Source of the DNA: Leucaena leucocephala
Lineage: Eukaryota; Streptophyta; Magnoliopsida; Fabales; Fabaceae
NCBI GenBank assembly: GCA_037074615.1
Contig: CM073537.1
Location: forward strand, 20,231,989 to 20,295,988
Reading direction: 5' to 3'
Length of the DNA: 64,000 nt
Position numbers and translations under genes: made by a program. Positions 45,468 to 57,187 of this stretch are shown here, in pieces. Positions within the stretch are counted from its first letter, which is position 1; every line of letters begins with the position of its first letter. The notes under the pieces are model-generated. The model had not been told where the DNA came from and made no database searches. It saw nothing but the letters and a program-made list of their open reading frames with translations.

Positions 45468-48267
45468 TCAAACTAGTCTGCCCAAACAGGTCAACGGAAA
45501 ACATACCCCATATCCTTCCCCCTCAGTCATCTCACTCCCAAAACACTACCCTATCTGATTGGAGACCCAAAAAAAGCTGGGGAGACTTGCTATTACCGGT
45601 GAAATGTTCAATTTTAAAAACTTTACAGGTTCGTAGCACCATAATTAATTATGCATATATATATATAACAAAGCATTGAGAATTGAAGAGCAAACATATA
45701 TATATATATATATAATAGAGATGGGGTGTGATAGAAAGGAATAAGATGATGATGAAGAGACTATATAATAAAGATAGTCACTTCACAGTACAATAAGAGA
45801 AGAAAGGCCACTAGCAGCATGTTACACACAAATTGTAGGTATGGGGGCTGCCTGCCCTTCACACTATGTACCTCACCAAATGGTTAAGGTTCTTTTAATC
45901 TTCTCGTTGACTTTCACTCTTTCATTATAAGTTTTTTTTTAAATGCTCAGTCAAATTCATGTTCCTTCCAAACAATCTAACTACTATCTTTATAAGTAAA
46001 ATAATTCAGGTGCCAATTTTAAAATCATTTAGCTGAAATAAAAAAATGTATTATGTTTTAATATCATAGCTTATAAGATATCAAAAAGTATAATGTAATA
46101 ACTTAAAAGAAATATTAACAATGATGATTTATTTTTTGCTTGTCTTTAAAAGATAACCGGGTCTAACAGTACTCAATTTTGATATGGTATTGCCCGATAT
46201 CAAGAAAGATAAAAATTATCTTTAACAAGTGTAAAGTAATTAATGAGGGGAGCGACATGAGTCCACAAACCAAATGAGAGTGAGAGGAAGGAAGGGTGTG
46301 AAGAGCATTAATAGTGGAAGCGGGGGGTCGTATTCATTATTTTTGGAATTTGCTTCATCCCTCATTTTCTAGAACTTCAAATCACGGGACCCTCCCAGTC
46401 TAGGGAAGCCCCGACGAAGCTCACCCCCATCCCTTTTTCCTTTTTTTACAGAAATTTTTAGTGAAACAATTGTGTTTAAAAATTTCATTGGTTAAAAAAA
46501 TCTGAGCTTAAATACTTGTACTTTTCATACGTATAGAATCTTTAGTGTCGGCATTTTTGTATATGAAATTTGTATGTATCAAACAAATCAAAATGCAAGG
46601 CTAACCCAGACCACACCTTGGTCACGGTAGGTGGAGTCCGAGGAGAGGGAAGCAGGAAGAGGTACTCGTATACGTGGAGTAAGTAAAACTTTGAACCCTG
46701 CAGCAAGCAAACGAGTCTTCTCCCAATCCGGACAGTGAGACAAACATCTTGCAATAAGTGCCATTTTTCTCTTTTCCCTTTCACTTCTTCTGTCAGCTTC
46801 AATTGACACGTCCCTGCCTCCGCCATGACAAACTTGACGTTTGCTTCCATCTACGCGCAAACATATTTATTATTAACGCTAACGCGGTCCTGGTGTTCTT
46901 TCATATGTTGATTTTCTTTTGGTGAGAATAATTAAGCCTCTAGTCAATAGGGATTGGCCCCAAGACGAAAAGCCTTCTACCACTGCATTAGTTGTATGTT
47001 TATGTTACCCCAGGTCACCTTATTTGGATTATTTGTTACTTATCCTCTTTCTGTTTTTTTTACGCACGATACTACATCGCTCTCTGAAGTTTGAATATTT
47101 CATACAACAACAATAGCCAGATGATTAGATAACTTAAATTGTAAGAGTAAAATACTTCCTACAGTTCTTAACACAAAACACCCTTCGTTTTGTTCGGTCA
47201 TTGTTATAAAATACTCCTCTTATCATTAATACATAAACTATTTAATTAATTTATTTAAATTAATAAAATTAGTTAATATAGAATTTTTTCTTAAAATATC
47301 CTAATATTTTTTTTTAATTTCTTCACTTTCCTCTTACTTGATTATTATTCAGGGGTATCAATATGCATAATTTAATAAAAAGTTAATAAATATAAAAAAT
47401 ATATTTTTTAGTTAGAGGAAAACTTCCCAATTAGGTAACCTATTAAGGACTTGAGAGAAATAGTTTCTAAAATGTATTTGTGGATTATTTCTAAATCTAA
47501 AAATATTTGCATATCATTTAGATGGCATAAATTTGAGGGAAAATTGTATTTAAATTCTATAAAAAAATTAATTGCAGATAAGTATTGAGAAATTATTAAA
47601 TGACTGTAAAGTCCTACAGTACCTAGGATTAATTTTTTTTAATTGTGAAATGACAAAACTACCCCTAAAAAAATATCATAGTTGTTATTCATTCTTTCTA
47701 GAGTTGTTATTTTTATTACTTAAGTTGTTATTTATTTTGTCTTTTTGCTTGAGTTGTTATTTTTTTCTAATAAAGTTGTAATTACTATTCTTTGAGTTGT
47801 TTCTTCAAATAGACATTTCTGTTATTTTATAATTAAAAAAATTAATCTCAAGTTTTATAATTAAATTTTTTATATAAGATTTAAATATAATTTTTTTAAA
47901 ATTTTATTAATACGAAAGGACTTGAATTTAGGTAGCGATATTTTTTTTTCTTTATACTTATTGGATTCTATTACAGATCCACTCTATGTTTGTATTATTG
48001 ATACTCTTTCCTCCATTTTTTTAATTACTATTTTAATCAACAAAATGTGGTTAAATGAGATTTATAATAAGGATAAGAGGAGTATATTTGAATAATTTAC
48101 GTCCAAACTCGAATGTCCAATATTTAACTCTGCGGCAATCGTCTTTCCTCAAAATACGCAAGTCAAGGCATGTTTCCAAAATAGAAACCTCTACATCGCG
48201 CAATCCTAACAGATCAACAACAGCAAAGCTCTCCGAGTCTGAATACACCCCCGTAAGGAATATGCTT

Positions 48268-48275
48268 GAATATTC
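48268..48275 (+). promoter_or_regulatory. P1BS-type element of PHT1 gene 2
   Basis: GAATATTC fits GNATATNC and is palindromic. It lies about 200 bp before a TATA-like box (48478-48486) and 1.4 kb before the ATG. Confidence 0.45.
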
Positions 48276-48477
48276 AAAGGGCTTGATTCATCATAAAACC
48301 AAGATTGATTTTGATCACTCTTTTAAAAAGAATTCAGAAGAAGAGGAAAAATACAATAGAACACCAAGGCATAAAAAGGAAAGGAGGCATGTGAAAAACG
48401 AATCCTCTGCAGTGAAAAAGAGAGATTCTCTTTCCTCTGATTTTTAACTCACTCAACACGGAGGGTAGTTTGCTCGC

Positions 48478-48486
48478 ATTAAATAG
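48478..48486 (+). promoter_or_regulatory. TATA-like box candidate, PHT1 gene 2
   Basis: attaaatag followed by a pyrimidine-rich leader ending at a good splice donor (CTCAG/GTATAT at 48626). Confidence 0.35.
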
Positions 48487-48625
48487 GGATCCTTGCCGCC
48501 TCCCCTTCCCTCCATGCTCCTTCCTTCCTCACCATGACCATGTGCTGTTCTCTCCACTGCTACACATAACTTTTCGCTTCTTCTGCTCTGCGACTCTGTT
48601 TCTTCATCACTGTGTTCTTTCTCAG

Positions 48626-49675
48626 GTATATATTGCTCTCTCTGCCTTTTCCCATCTTCATTTTCGGTTCGCTTACTGTTTCTTGACGGTGGGTTGGGTT
48701 GGATGGCTATTTCGTTTTATTCTTCTTACTTACTCTCCCAAAGTTCCAAGCTTCCGATTAATTTTGAAATAGGAGGTTAAAAGATTTGTTAAATGGACAA
48801 TCTTTTTTCCGTTTGATTGTCTTTCTGAAATGCCTCTCATACTTTGTTGTTGTGCTTTTCAAGTTCTGGGTTTATTGGGCTTACCCCCTTTTTTCCCCCC
48901 GTTTTCATTAAATTCTCAGAATCTGAATTTCGATTAGTATGATGATATCTAGTTGTCTTACCATGTGAAGATATCTTCTGTGATACTATCTGTAACATTT
49001 ACATGTTTTTCTTTCTGTCTGACTTTTCTCTTGGGTACAAGTGTGGTGATACTATAAGTTTATCGCTTTCCTTTGTTTGTTTCCCACAGCCTTTCTATCT
49101 TCGATCTTCTATTATTATATAGGGATGGGGTCCTTTTTGTCTTCTTCTGTCTGCAATCTGCAATTATATAATAACTAAACCTTCCAAGTCTTCTAATTTA
49201 CCCTCAAATTTATACTTCCAAATTCAAAAGGAGGGGTTCGTGAAAAAAAAAAAAATTGTCTAATATTTGTACTTACTCTGGAAAACAGAAAGCGAATAGT
49301 GAGCCCTCGTATTCCCCCGACTTCAGCAATACTTTTGATTTTTATCGTACAAACATTAATTTAATAATTTAATAGTAATAATAATAATAATTTGCCTTCC
49401 CGCGGTGGTTGTTCACTTCATTGACTCAGGCGAAGACTTGTTTGGTCATTTTCATTTTTCAGACCGTGTTGTGGTCCCCCAAGTTTGAAACCTCTCTTGT
49501 TCTGATTCGCTCTGAACAAAAGGGCTCCTTATCTTTTCCGGTTGTCGCCACCCCATTTCTTAACCTCAAATCTGAATTCCATTCCCATCTTTTATGGTCC
49601 AACCCGCGCTTTGACTTTTCTCCCTCAGCCTATTTTTATAAATCTATTCATCTTCCTTTGGCTTTGATATTTCAG
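48626..49675 (+). other. Candidate 5'UTR intron, PHT1 gene 2
   Basis: Donor CTCAG/GTATAT and acceptor GATATTTCAG, 39 bp before the ATG at 49715. The layout parallels gene 1, where the acceptor is 26 bp before the ATG. The paired organisation makes it more likely than either site alone. Confidence 0.5.
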
Positions 49676-49714
49676 GTGAAGACACACAAGTGAACAGAAA
49701 AGCCAGACACAGTT

Positions 49715-51277
49715 ATGGCAGGAGATCAGCTTAAGGTGCTTAATGCACTTGACGTTGCAAAAACACAATGGTACCATTTCACGGCAATTGTGATCGCCGG
49801 CATGGGTTTCTTCACCGACGCCTATGATCTTTTCTGCATCTCTCTTGTGACCAAACTGATAGGTCGCCTCTATTACTTCGATCCAAACTCTGAAAAACCC
49901 GGCTCACTTCCTTCCAACGTTTCTTCTGCCATCAATGGAGTTGCATTCTGTGGTACTCTTTCAGGACAACTCTTTTTCGGTTGGCTCGGAGACAAGATGG
50001 GAAGAAAACGTGTTTATGGGATGACTCTTATGCTCATGGTGATTTGTTCAATTGCCTCCGGCCTCTCTTTTGGTCAGGAACGAAAAGCTGTCATGGCAAC
50101 ACTCTGTTTCTTCCGTTTCTGGCTTGGCTTCGGCATTGGCGGAGACTACCCTCTCTCCGCCACCATCATGTCGGAGTATGCCAACAAGAAGACTCGTGGG
50201 GCTTTCATTGCTGCTGTTTTTGCCATGCAAGGTTTTGGTATTTTAGCCGGTGGCATGGTTGCTATCATAGTTTCTGTTGCTTTCAAAGCTCGATACCCTG
50301 CACCATCATATGAAGAAAATCGAGTTTTATCGACTGTCCCACAAGCTGATTATGCTTGGAGGATAATCCTGATGTTTGGTGCTTTACCTGCTTTGCTCAC
50401 TTACTATTGGCGGATGAAGATGCCGGAGACTGCTAGATACACTGCCTTGGTTGCCAAGAATGCGAAGCAGGCTGCTTCGGACATGTCGAAAGTGTTGCAG
50501 GTTGAGATTGAAGCGGAACAGGAGAAGATTGAGGGGGTGGAGAGACAGAGAGGGAATGATTTTGGGTTGTTCTCGAAGGAGTTCCTTGGTCGGCACGGCC
50601 TTCACTTGCTTGGAACCACCAGCACTTGGTTTCTTCTGGACATAGCGTTCTACAGCCAGAACCTGTTCCAGAAAGACATTTTCTCTGCGATTGGATGGAT
50701 TCAAGAAGCTAAGACCATGAGTGCCATGGAAGAAGTTTTCAGAATTGGAAGAGCTCAGACTCTGATAGCTCTTTGCAGCACTGTACCTGGCTACTGGGTG
50801 ACAGTGTTGTTAATAGACAGGATTGGAAGGTTTGCCATCCAATTGCAGGGCTTTTTCTTCATGACCGTGTTCATGTTTGCCTTGGCCATTCCTTATAATC
50901 ACTGGAAGCACCACAAGGTTGGTTTTGTTGTCATGTACTCATTGACCTTCTTCTTTGCCAATTTTGGTCCGAATGCCACCACATTCGTCGTTCCAGCCGA
51001 GATTTTCCCGGCGAGACTGAGGTCAACCTGCCACGGCATCTCAGCGGCGGCCGGCAAGGCCGGGGCTATAGTGGGTACTTTTGGTTTTGTTTATGCGTCG
51101 GAGCAATATGGGGTGAGACAAACTCTTATAGCTCTGGCGGTTGTCAACCTCTTGGGAGTGTTGTTTACGTTCTTGGTGCCAGAATCTAAAGGGAGATCGC
51201 TTGAAGTCATGTCTGGTGAAGCTGAGGAAGAAGCTTCTGGTACCACTGGTCCTGATGCTATAACTGTTCCCGTCTAA
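49715..51277 (+). CDS. PHT1: High-affinity inorganic phosphate transporter, PHT1 family (gene 2)
   Basis: The product is 520 aa, a single coding exon and an H+/phosphate symporter of the plasma membrane. It starts MAGDQLKVLNALDVAKTQWYHF. GMGFFTDAYDLF, the MFS loop GWLGDKMGRKR and the signature GGDYPLSATIMSE (142-154) are at the same positions as in gene 1. The central loop is slightly shorter and carries QEKIEGVERQRGNDFG. Near the C-terminus it lacks the insertion seen in gene 1 (STDPSKTEEGYPTG), having SEQYGVRQ in its place. The tail after VPESKGRSLE is acidic and ends ITVPV. The two genes are same-strand paralogues. Third-base changes are many, so the duplication is not very recent. A P1BS-like motif upstream suggests phosphate-starvation control, which is inference. 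AATAAA lies at 51685-51690. Confidence 0.97.
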   Translation: MAGDQLKVLNALDVAKTQWYHFTAIVIAGMGFFTDAYDLFCISLVTKLIGRLYYFDPNSEKPGSLPSNVSSAINGVAFCGTLSGQLFFGWLGDKMGRKRVYGMTLMLMVICSIASGLSFGQERKAVMATLCFFRFWLGFGIGGDYPLSATIMSEYANKKTRGAFIAAVFAMQGFGILAGGMVAIIVSVAFKARYPAPSYEENRVLSTVPQADYAWRIILMFGALPALLTYYWRMKMPETARYTALVAKNAKQAASDMSKVLQVEIEAEQEKIEGVERQRGNDFGLFSKEFLGRHGLHLLGTTSTWFLLDIAFYSQNLFQKDIFSAIGWIQEAKTMSAMEEVFRIGRAQTLIALCSTVPGYWVTVLLIDRIGRFAIQLQGFFFMTVFMFALAIPYNHWKHHKVGFVVMYSLTFFFANFGPNATTFVVPAEIFPARLRSTCHGISAAAGKAGAIVGTFGFVYASEQYGVRQTLIALAVVNLLGVLFTFLVPESKGRSLEVMSGEAEEEASGTTGPDAITVPV

Positions 51278-54268
51278 ATTACTTAGATGTCCAGTTTGAT
51301 AGTATAAACATAGGTTCTCATAGATTTCTACCTTAACTTACTGCTTGAGAGGAATAATCTCTTTGAATGTCCCTCTATTTTGCTGTTTCTGATGCAAACC
51401 ATGTGTAGATGACTAGATACAGCTTGAGCTAGCCGTTTAAGTTCCTCGTATTACTGTTACAGTGTCCAAGACTTTCATATATAATTATGGAACAAATGTG
51501 AGAAAACTTGCTGTGGTTTGTGCCCATTTTCCCCCACATATTAGTTTCTGATAATCTTGCACTTAAGTACAGCGTAATCATATTATTGAGCTTGTTTATG
51601 TTCCTAAAGTGAGGTACATGTGTGAATGCGATCAAATTAATGTGTTGACGGGCCCCATCGACTACAAGGAGTGGTTTGCTTTGGAATAAAGATAGACGGG
51701 CCCCATCTTTGAATTGTATTCCTTCATAGTATATTTACAGTTTACAAGGGTCGCGATCATAGGCGGACAGTAACAACACGTGCCAATTATTACAGCCGCG
51801 TTGACGGCCAACGTCAACCATGAAGCAGGCAGGCATTAAGCATTATGCAAGGGGCTAAATGGGAAATCAACTCGACTGTTTTTCAATAAGTTTACTGATT
51901 TTGTTGTTCCTAACCTAAAAATAAGGGAAAGGAAAAAGAATATTAAGAATAAAGTATTTTTTTTTCACCCGGTTTATCGAAATTTTGCCCCAATTATATC
52001 CTTATTCGACCCGCGTCATTTATTTGATTATAGTAGGTGAGTCTCCTAATAAGAATTTTCTAGTACATCTTGAATTAATGATGTTGGCTGTGAACAACTT
52101 GGGACGTATGAAACGTGATACGGTAACAGAGCTGGCTTGTTGGTGGCGAATGCAAAAGGAAGTGCAAGTAACTTTAGTGACGCATTCATTCATTCACTCA
52201 CTTTGTCTCCTCGAATCAAATCGGTTCCCTTTTGTTTTCCTACACAGCCAACTGCAAGTAACGGAGAAATGCAAATGGAATTAAATGATAAAACAATTTA
52301 GAAAGAATCTAAAAACCTTAACTATCTGAAATTTTCTGGGAATAAAAAAGTTGGAGGAAATGGTCCCAGCGGAGTGACAAGTTAAAGGGAGTGTTTGGTT
52401 GATAACATGAACAAATGCTGAATAGGGTTGGTTCCATTTGATATGAGTCACCTCACTTCAATTCTGATGCTTTCAAGTTAAAAACCAAATGGACCCCTAT
52501 CGATTGGGACCCTTTACCTAATATGAGGAATGGGCTAAGCTTGGAAATTGTGAACCCTACAAGTCACAAAATATCTTCATCACCTCACTCGGTGTTACTG
52601 TTTCCCAGTGATTTGTGAATAAGGCCACCGCCCTCTCGTCACGCTTCCACCACCAATGACATCAAACTTCCACTTTTGTATTTTCTGGCCTTTTAGTGAA
52701 AATATGCATGCTTAATTAAAGCCCAACACATTATGGCATTGGGCCCATAACCTTTACCATGTATTTAAGAGTTTCGTTTTTTGTAAAAAAAAAAAAAAAG
52801 AGTTTCATTTTTCTTATATAAAAAAGTTGAGGTGAATTAAGAACCTATCTCCCACTAAGATTAGGGCATAGCCCTAGAACTTAAAAAGTACTTACATAAG
52901 ACTTACAAGATCACTTAGGATTAAATAGGATTTATGAGCTTCTCATAGGATTAAATGGGATGGCTTGAACCAATAAGCTTCTAGTTGAAGTAGTAAATAC
53001 TCCCACCCTTATAAGAGAATAACTATGTTTCAAAAGAGTAGGAATACTCTTGACTAAATAAAAAAAAGTAGATGACTAGAAAGACAATTGTATGGTAAAA
53101 GTTGGTTTCCTTGGCCCTTTTTTAAACCATTCTAAACTAATTTTTTCCCCAAACTTTTCAAATTGAGGGGTTATAAAACTGTTTTCTGTTTCGTTTTACT
53201 CCTCCTTTCCTTATCACCTTTGTCATCTTCTGTAAACTGATGCTATTGCACCTTAAGCTTGTAGATTTATAGACACAAGAACCTAGTTATTTTGCTAACT
53301 TTCAAGTAATTTTATCTTGATCATTAAGTCTAATCAAGTTATTGTCTGTTGAATATTTCAATTATATTTGGTAGAGAAAATCGGGTGAGTCCATATTATA
53401 TGAGAAGGATATGAGTAAGAGCATGCGTGTTTCTAACTTGATCAAAAGGAAGGAATTTAAGTAGAGGAAAGTGAGGCAGGAGAATGAAAATGACCTCGCC
53501 ACATGAGGAAGCTTCCCATTATGTGACCCTAAAAGCATGACCCATTGGTCTGCAACATATCAATCTGTTATCTCTTTCAACAATTACCCCCTCCATTCCT
53601 ATTTACTATAATTCATTATCTAGGTTTTTTATATTCCTATTTAAAAGCCATTTTCTTAAAAATCTATGAAATAATTAGCATTATTATTATCTGACAAGTG
53701 TCAAATAAGTGAAGAATGGAGAACATGTCCATTCCCTTTTGAAGACAAACGTTTAGGTGTACGAGAGAGTCCTCATCTGGCTGGTAAGTGAGGAGTAGGT
53801 TTGAAGCACAGAGACCAATATTTCGAGTAAATTAGTGGCTCCAAAATAATACCACATATCCAACTATTTGCTTGCAATTTATATAGTTTTAATTGTATTT
53901 TATGGGATGGCAAAAAAATATTGTATTTTATGGAGATATATATATATATGTACGGTTGGATTTAAGAAACGCTGGGGCTAGGGACGTTGTATTATTATGC
54001 ATGCATGATTAATATAATGAGGAAGATAGAACATCATCGTAATTACGGACCAGTAAACATGCCTGCGTTCATGTTGTTTCTACCACCACCGTGAAATACG
54101 ACACATATTTATGATAATTGCAATTCTCTCATCGGTGTCGATGCATATGAAACATATATCAAGATTCAACGACATCATCAAGTCTGGTAAATACAAAAAA
54201 AAAAAAAAACCATTCACAAAGGGGAAGACGAACTGAACAAACGGCCCTTGGGGTGTCTATCATCTCAC
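51278..54268. other. Intergenic region after PHT1 gene 2
   Basis: The 3'UTR probably runs to the AATAAA at 51685-51690. A short duplicated gacgggccccatc lies at 51648 and 51695. A truncated SINE A is at 51957-52066. Otherwise I see no gene. Confidence 0.5.
51957..52066 (-). mobile_element. SINE A, 5'-truncated (minus orientation)
   Basis: T-run, then cacccggtttatcg, ttttgccccaattatatcc, cgacccgcgt and gtaggtgagtctcc, i.e. the reverse complement of the SINE A 3' half. The tRNA-like head is missing. Confidence 0.7.
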
Positions 54269-55202
54269 TCACTTTCCGTTCTTGGTGCCTTCTGCAATGG
54301 TGAACCAAGGATGCCCTGTTTCATTAAAATCCGAAATAATAATTATATTACCCCAATATTCATCATCACAAAATCGTAGATAACCAAAAACATGCAAATT
54401 AAAACTCACTCAGAACTTCCTCAGCCGATAACCTTCTAAAAACGTCTTTACACAGCATTCTTCTGAGCAGATCCTTGGCCTCTCGCGACACCGACTGAAA
54501 ATACTGTCTAGGGAATCTTAAGTTCCCTCTGAGCACCGCCTGAAAAATCTCCACCTCGGTTTCTCCGTCGAACGGCGGGACACCTGATAACATCATGTAT
54601 AATATCACTCCGCTGCTCCACACGTCCACTTTCTCATTGTACTCCCTGCCGGCCACCACCTCCGGCGCCACGTAGTACGGTGTCCCAACCACCCCGCTCA
54701 TCAGCTCCCCCTCCTTGAAAAACTCAGCCGACCCGAAGTCCGCCAGCTTAAGCAACCCGCGCTGGCCCACGAACAGTATGTTCTCGGGCTTGATGTCTCG
54801 GTGAGCCACGCCGAGGCGGTGGCAGTGGGAAACGGCTTGCATGAGCTGACGCATTATCCGAGAGGCCTCTGATTCGGGAATAACAATAGTGCCTCGGAGA
54901 CGGCGGTGGAGATCGGCGTCGTCGCAGAGTTCGAAGAGCATGTGGAGGTGGGTTTCGTCCTCGTAGACCTCGTGGAGGGTGACGATGTTGGGGTGATGGT
55001 GGAGAAGCTGAACGATCTTTGCCTCGTTGGAGAGGCACTGGGCGTCCAGAAAGTCGCCGGCCCCGACCACAAGTTTGTCGATGGATTTGACGGCGAAGAA
55101 TTCGTCGGCGTTGCTCCGGGAAGCGCACTTATAGACGGTGCCGAATCGGCCCCGTTCCAGCTCCATTAATACGACAAATTCTCGTTGCAGGTCTTTGCTC
55201 AT
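54269..55202 (-). CDS. PPCK: Phosphoenolpyruvate carboxylase kinase (PPCK)
   Basis: Two exons, 54410-55202 and 54269-54315, give 279 aa. The intron (94 nt) is GTGAGT...CAG in phase 1. The short second exon codes HPWFTIAEGTKNGK and rejoins ...SAEEVLR. It is a minimal Ca2+-independent kinase related to CDPKs but lacking EF-hands; the family phosphorylates PEP carboxylase near its N-terminus. Length matches the family (274-284). Visible motifs are K39 in FAVKSIDK, E60, HRDIKPEN (134-141), DFGSAE (155-160), GTPYYVAPEV and DVWSSGVILYMMLSGVPPFDG. Odd point: the glycine-rich loop reads LERGRFG, with Glu at the usual first Gly. PPCK amounts are set mostly by transcription (light, clock, phosphate supply in several species). 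I saw no P1BS motif in its promoter. Confidence 0.92.
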
Positions 55203-55290
55203 CTTTCTTTCTTATTCTCAACTAGGGCACCATAACCAGATGGTTTTTCTCGGTGATCCGAGTTAATTAACGAGGAAGTCTCGCTAGCCT

Positions 55291-55300
55291 TATTTATATA
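55291..55300 (-). promoter_or_regulatory. TATA box of PPCK
   Basis: Minus-strand TATATAAATA, 89 bp before the ATG at 55202. Confidence 0.6.
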
Positions 55301-57187
55301 AGTATTTTTTTATAATTTAATTAAATATTACAAAAAGTGAAGATATTCAAAAATTATTTAATCTTATATGGGAAAAACATATATTATTTTATTTTCCTTT
55401 TTGTCATGAACGGTCCTTTGATTAAAAGACAAGATTATTAGATACGGAGAACCGCCACGTATTTCGTTCTATATGATTTTTATTTTTATTTGTTTATCTT
55501 TGAAAGGAGACCAAAACTACGTGCTCAAGTCTTTCATCCCCCCCCCCCCCACACACACACAATATTTCTATTTGTTTCTCCTCCTTTCCGGTTTTAGTCC
55601 TGAATTGTATAAATTACATTTTAATTGTTTAAAATCAATTTGCTTAGTTTTGAAGAGTATAATATCATTGCAGAGTAGAGAACAATTGGAATAAAAAAAA
55701 AGGGCAAGAGATTTCATTTTCAGTTGAACGACTTTTTTTAAACCTTTTTCTTCGAAGAGTCGCTTGAATGACTTTTGGGGGAAGCGAAGAGCAGATATCA
55801 CAAGGCAATGTGACAATATGCATTAGGTCATTAACTAGGAGTAGGATTAATTTATTATTATAGATTTGGATTGAGTTTTTTTTTTTTTGACATAAATGAT
55901 CCATCGTTAGGATTGAGATGTGATTGGGTGAGAGTACTATAAATATTCTTAATTATGTTAAAGTATATATTTTTATTCTTTGAACTTATATTTTCTTAAA
56001 AGAATACAAAGTATTTAAAATTTTAATTTACTATTAAAATGTGTATTATACACATTTTTAAAATGAAAATTAAATTATTTTTGAAAGTAAATAAATCTTC
56101 AGAAATAATAAAATGTGATTTTGGCGATGCTTAATTGAGATTATGTGTATGAATTTTAAAAATGAATAAGAATAACATTTATATTGATAAAATATTGGTA
56201 AAATAGTCCATTTCAAATAATGTAAGCAATGGGGAAAGAATGATGTGTTGAAAGGGGACCGATTTGTCTAGCACGAATATTTTATGTTAGCATCCATAAA
56301 GCCAGCCAATTGCTGAGTGTTAAAAGTGTCCATTTCTCAGACAAAACACAAATCCATACGTAATTACTCATTGCTGAGGCTTTAGCAATCGACCATAGGC
56401 TATTCTTTTTCTATTTAATTATATCGTATAAATGACTTTTCAGGATTTATTTGGCATAAAACATTGCATGAAGCTGCTATCATCGTATTATTCTTAACAA
56501 CTACTTTTTTAAGGAAACCAGCTCTTCCAGAAGACAGGCTTGCTCCATTTAATATAAACTCTGTTTTGGCTCATTTTCAAATGACGTTTTTTAACTCTGA
56601 TAACTACTCATTATTTCAATTATTTTGAATAGTGTCAAAATAAGAAAAAAGTACATTTGTATTTAAACATACTGCAACATATGAGCCACATCATTTATTA
56701 ATTGACTTATTGACATTTTGATCCAACATGTTATATTTAACATCAAGGATATGTTTGGTTTTGCGTTGTAAACCACTAAAACCAAACATGCTAATTGGCC
56801 AATAAAGATTGCCCAACTAGTGACCCGCCGGGCAATATAATACAAGGATTTTTATTGTTTCGTCCCACGCTCAAAAGAAGCTCGTTATTCAAAGTATGTT
56901 TAACTTGTAATAAAAGAGCGGAATTAGCATATATGTAGTTAACATAATACAGTTCTGCCTTCAAAGTATAGATACTTCATAGGTCTCGAGTTTTTTGATC
57001 TCAAAATCTAACCTCAAACCTATGAATACATATGTCTACGTGAACTTCAGAATATACACAAGGAACATCCAAGCTAACTCCATCTTATCCAACAGAACAT
57101 TCTATAATGCAGCACTTGAATGCAGCAAAAGATGCTACCCTCCCAGTCCGCGATGCAGCTTGTCTAGTGAAATTTATGTGAAACGCA
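55301..57187. other. Intergenic region between PPCK promoter and CRY2 3' end
   Basis: AT-rich. It has a C-run (55541-55552) and a 12-bp perfect hairpin at 56751-56789. No gene is seen. The right part is likely CRY2 3'UTR. Confidence 0.5.
56751..56789. repeat. Perfect 12-bp inverted repeat, 15-nt loop
   Basis: Arms atgtttggtttt and aaaaccaaacat are exact reverse complements. It resembles the ends of small MITEs seen elsewhere in the window. Confidence 0.8.

Larger units (their letters stand above)
42356..48267. other. Intergenic region between the two PHT1 genes
   Basis: The first ~200 bp is probable 3'UTR. No gene is seen in the rest. It has a 90-bp RTE-LINE fragment (43804-43893), a duplicated 47-bp unit (45331 and 45421) and a reverse Stowaway-like repeat near 47206-47410. 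Confidence 0.55.

Noticed and set aside
46542..46860. Two overlapping minus-strand ORFs (102 and 90 aa)
   Set aside because: Two frames over the same DNA, neither with a recognised family or a clear start context.
48055..48447. 130-aa plus-strand ORF upstream of PHT1 gene 2
   Set aside because: No recognisable domain, low-complexity basic/acidic composition, and it overlaps the probable PHT1 promoter. It may be chance.
52565..52573. AAAATATCT evening-element motif between PHT1 gene 2 and PPCK
   Set aside because: It lies downstream of both genes, not in a promoter. A 9-bp AT-rich match is expected by chance here.
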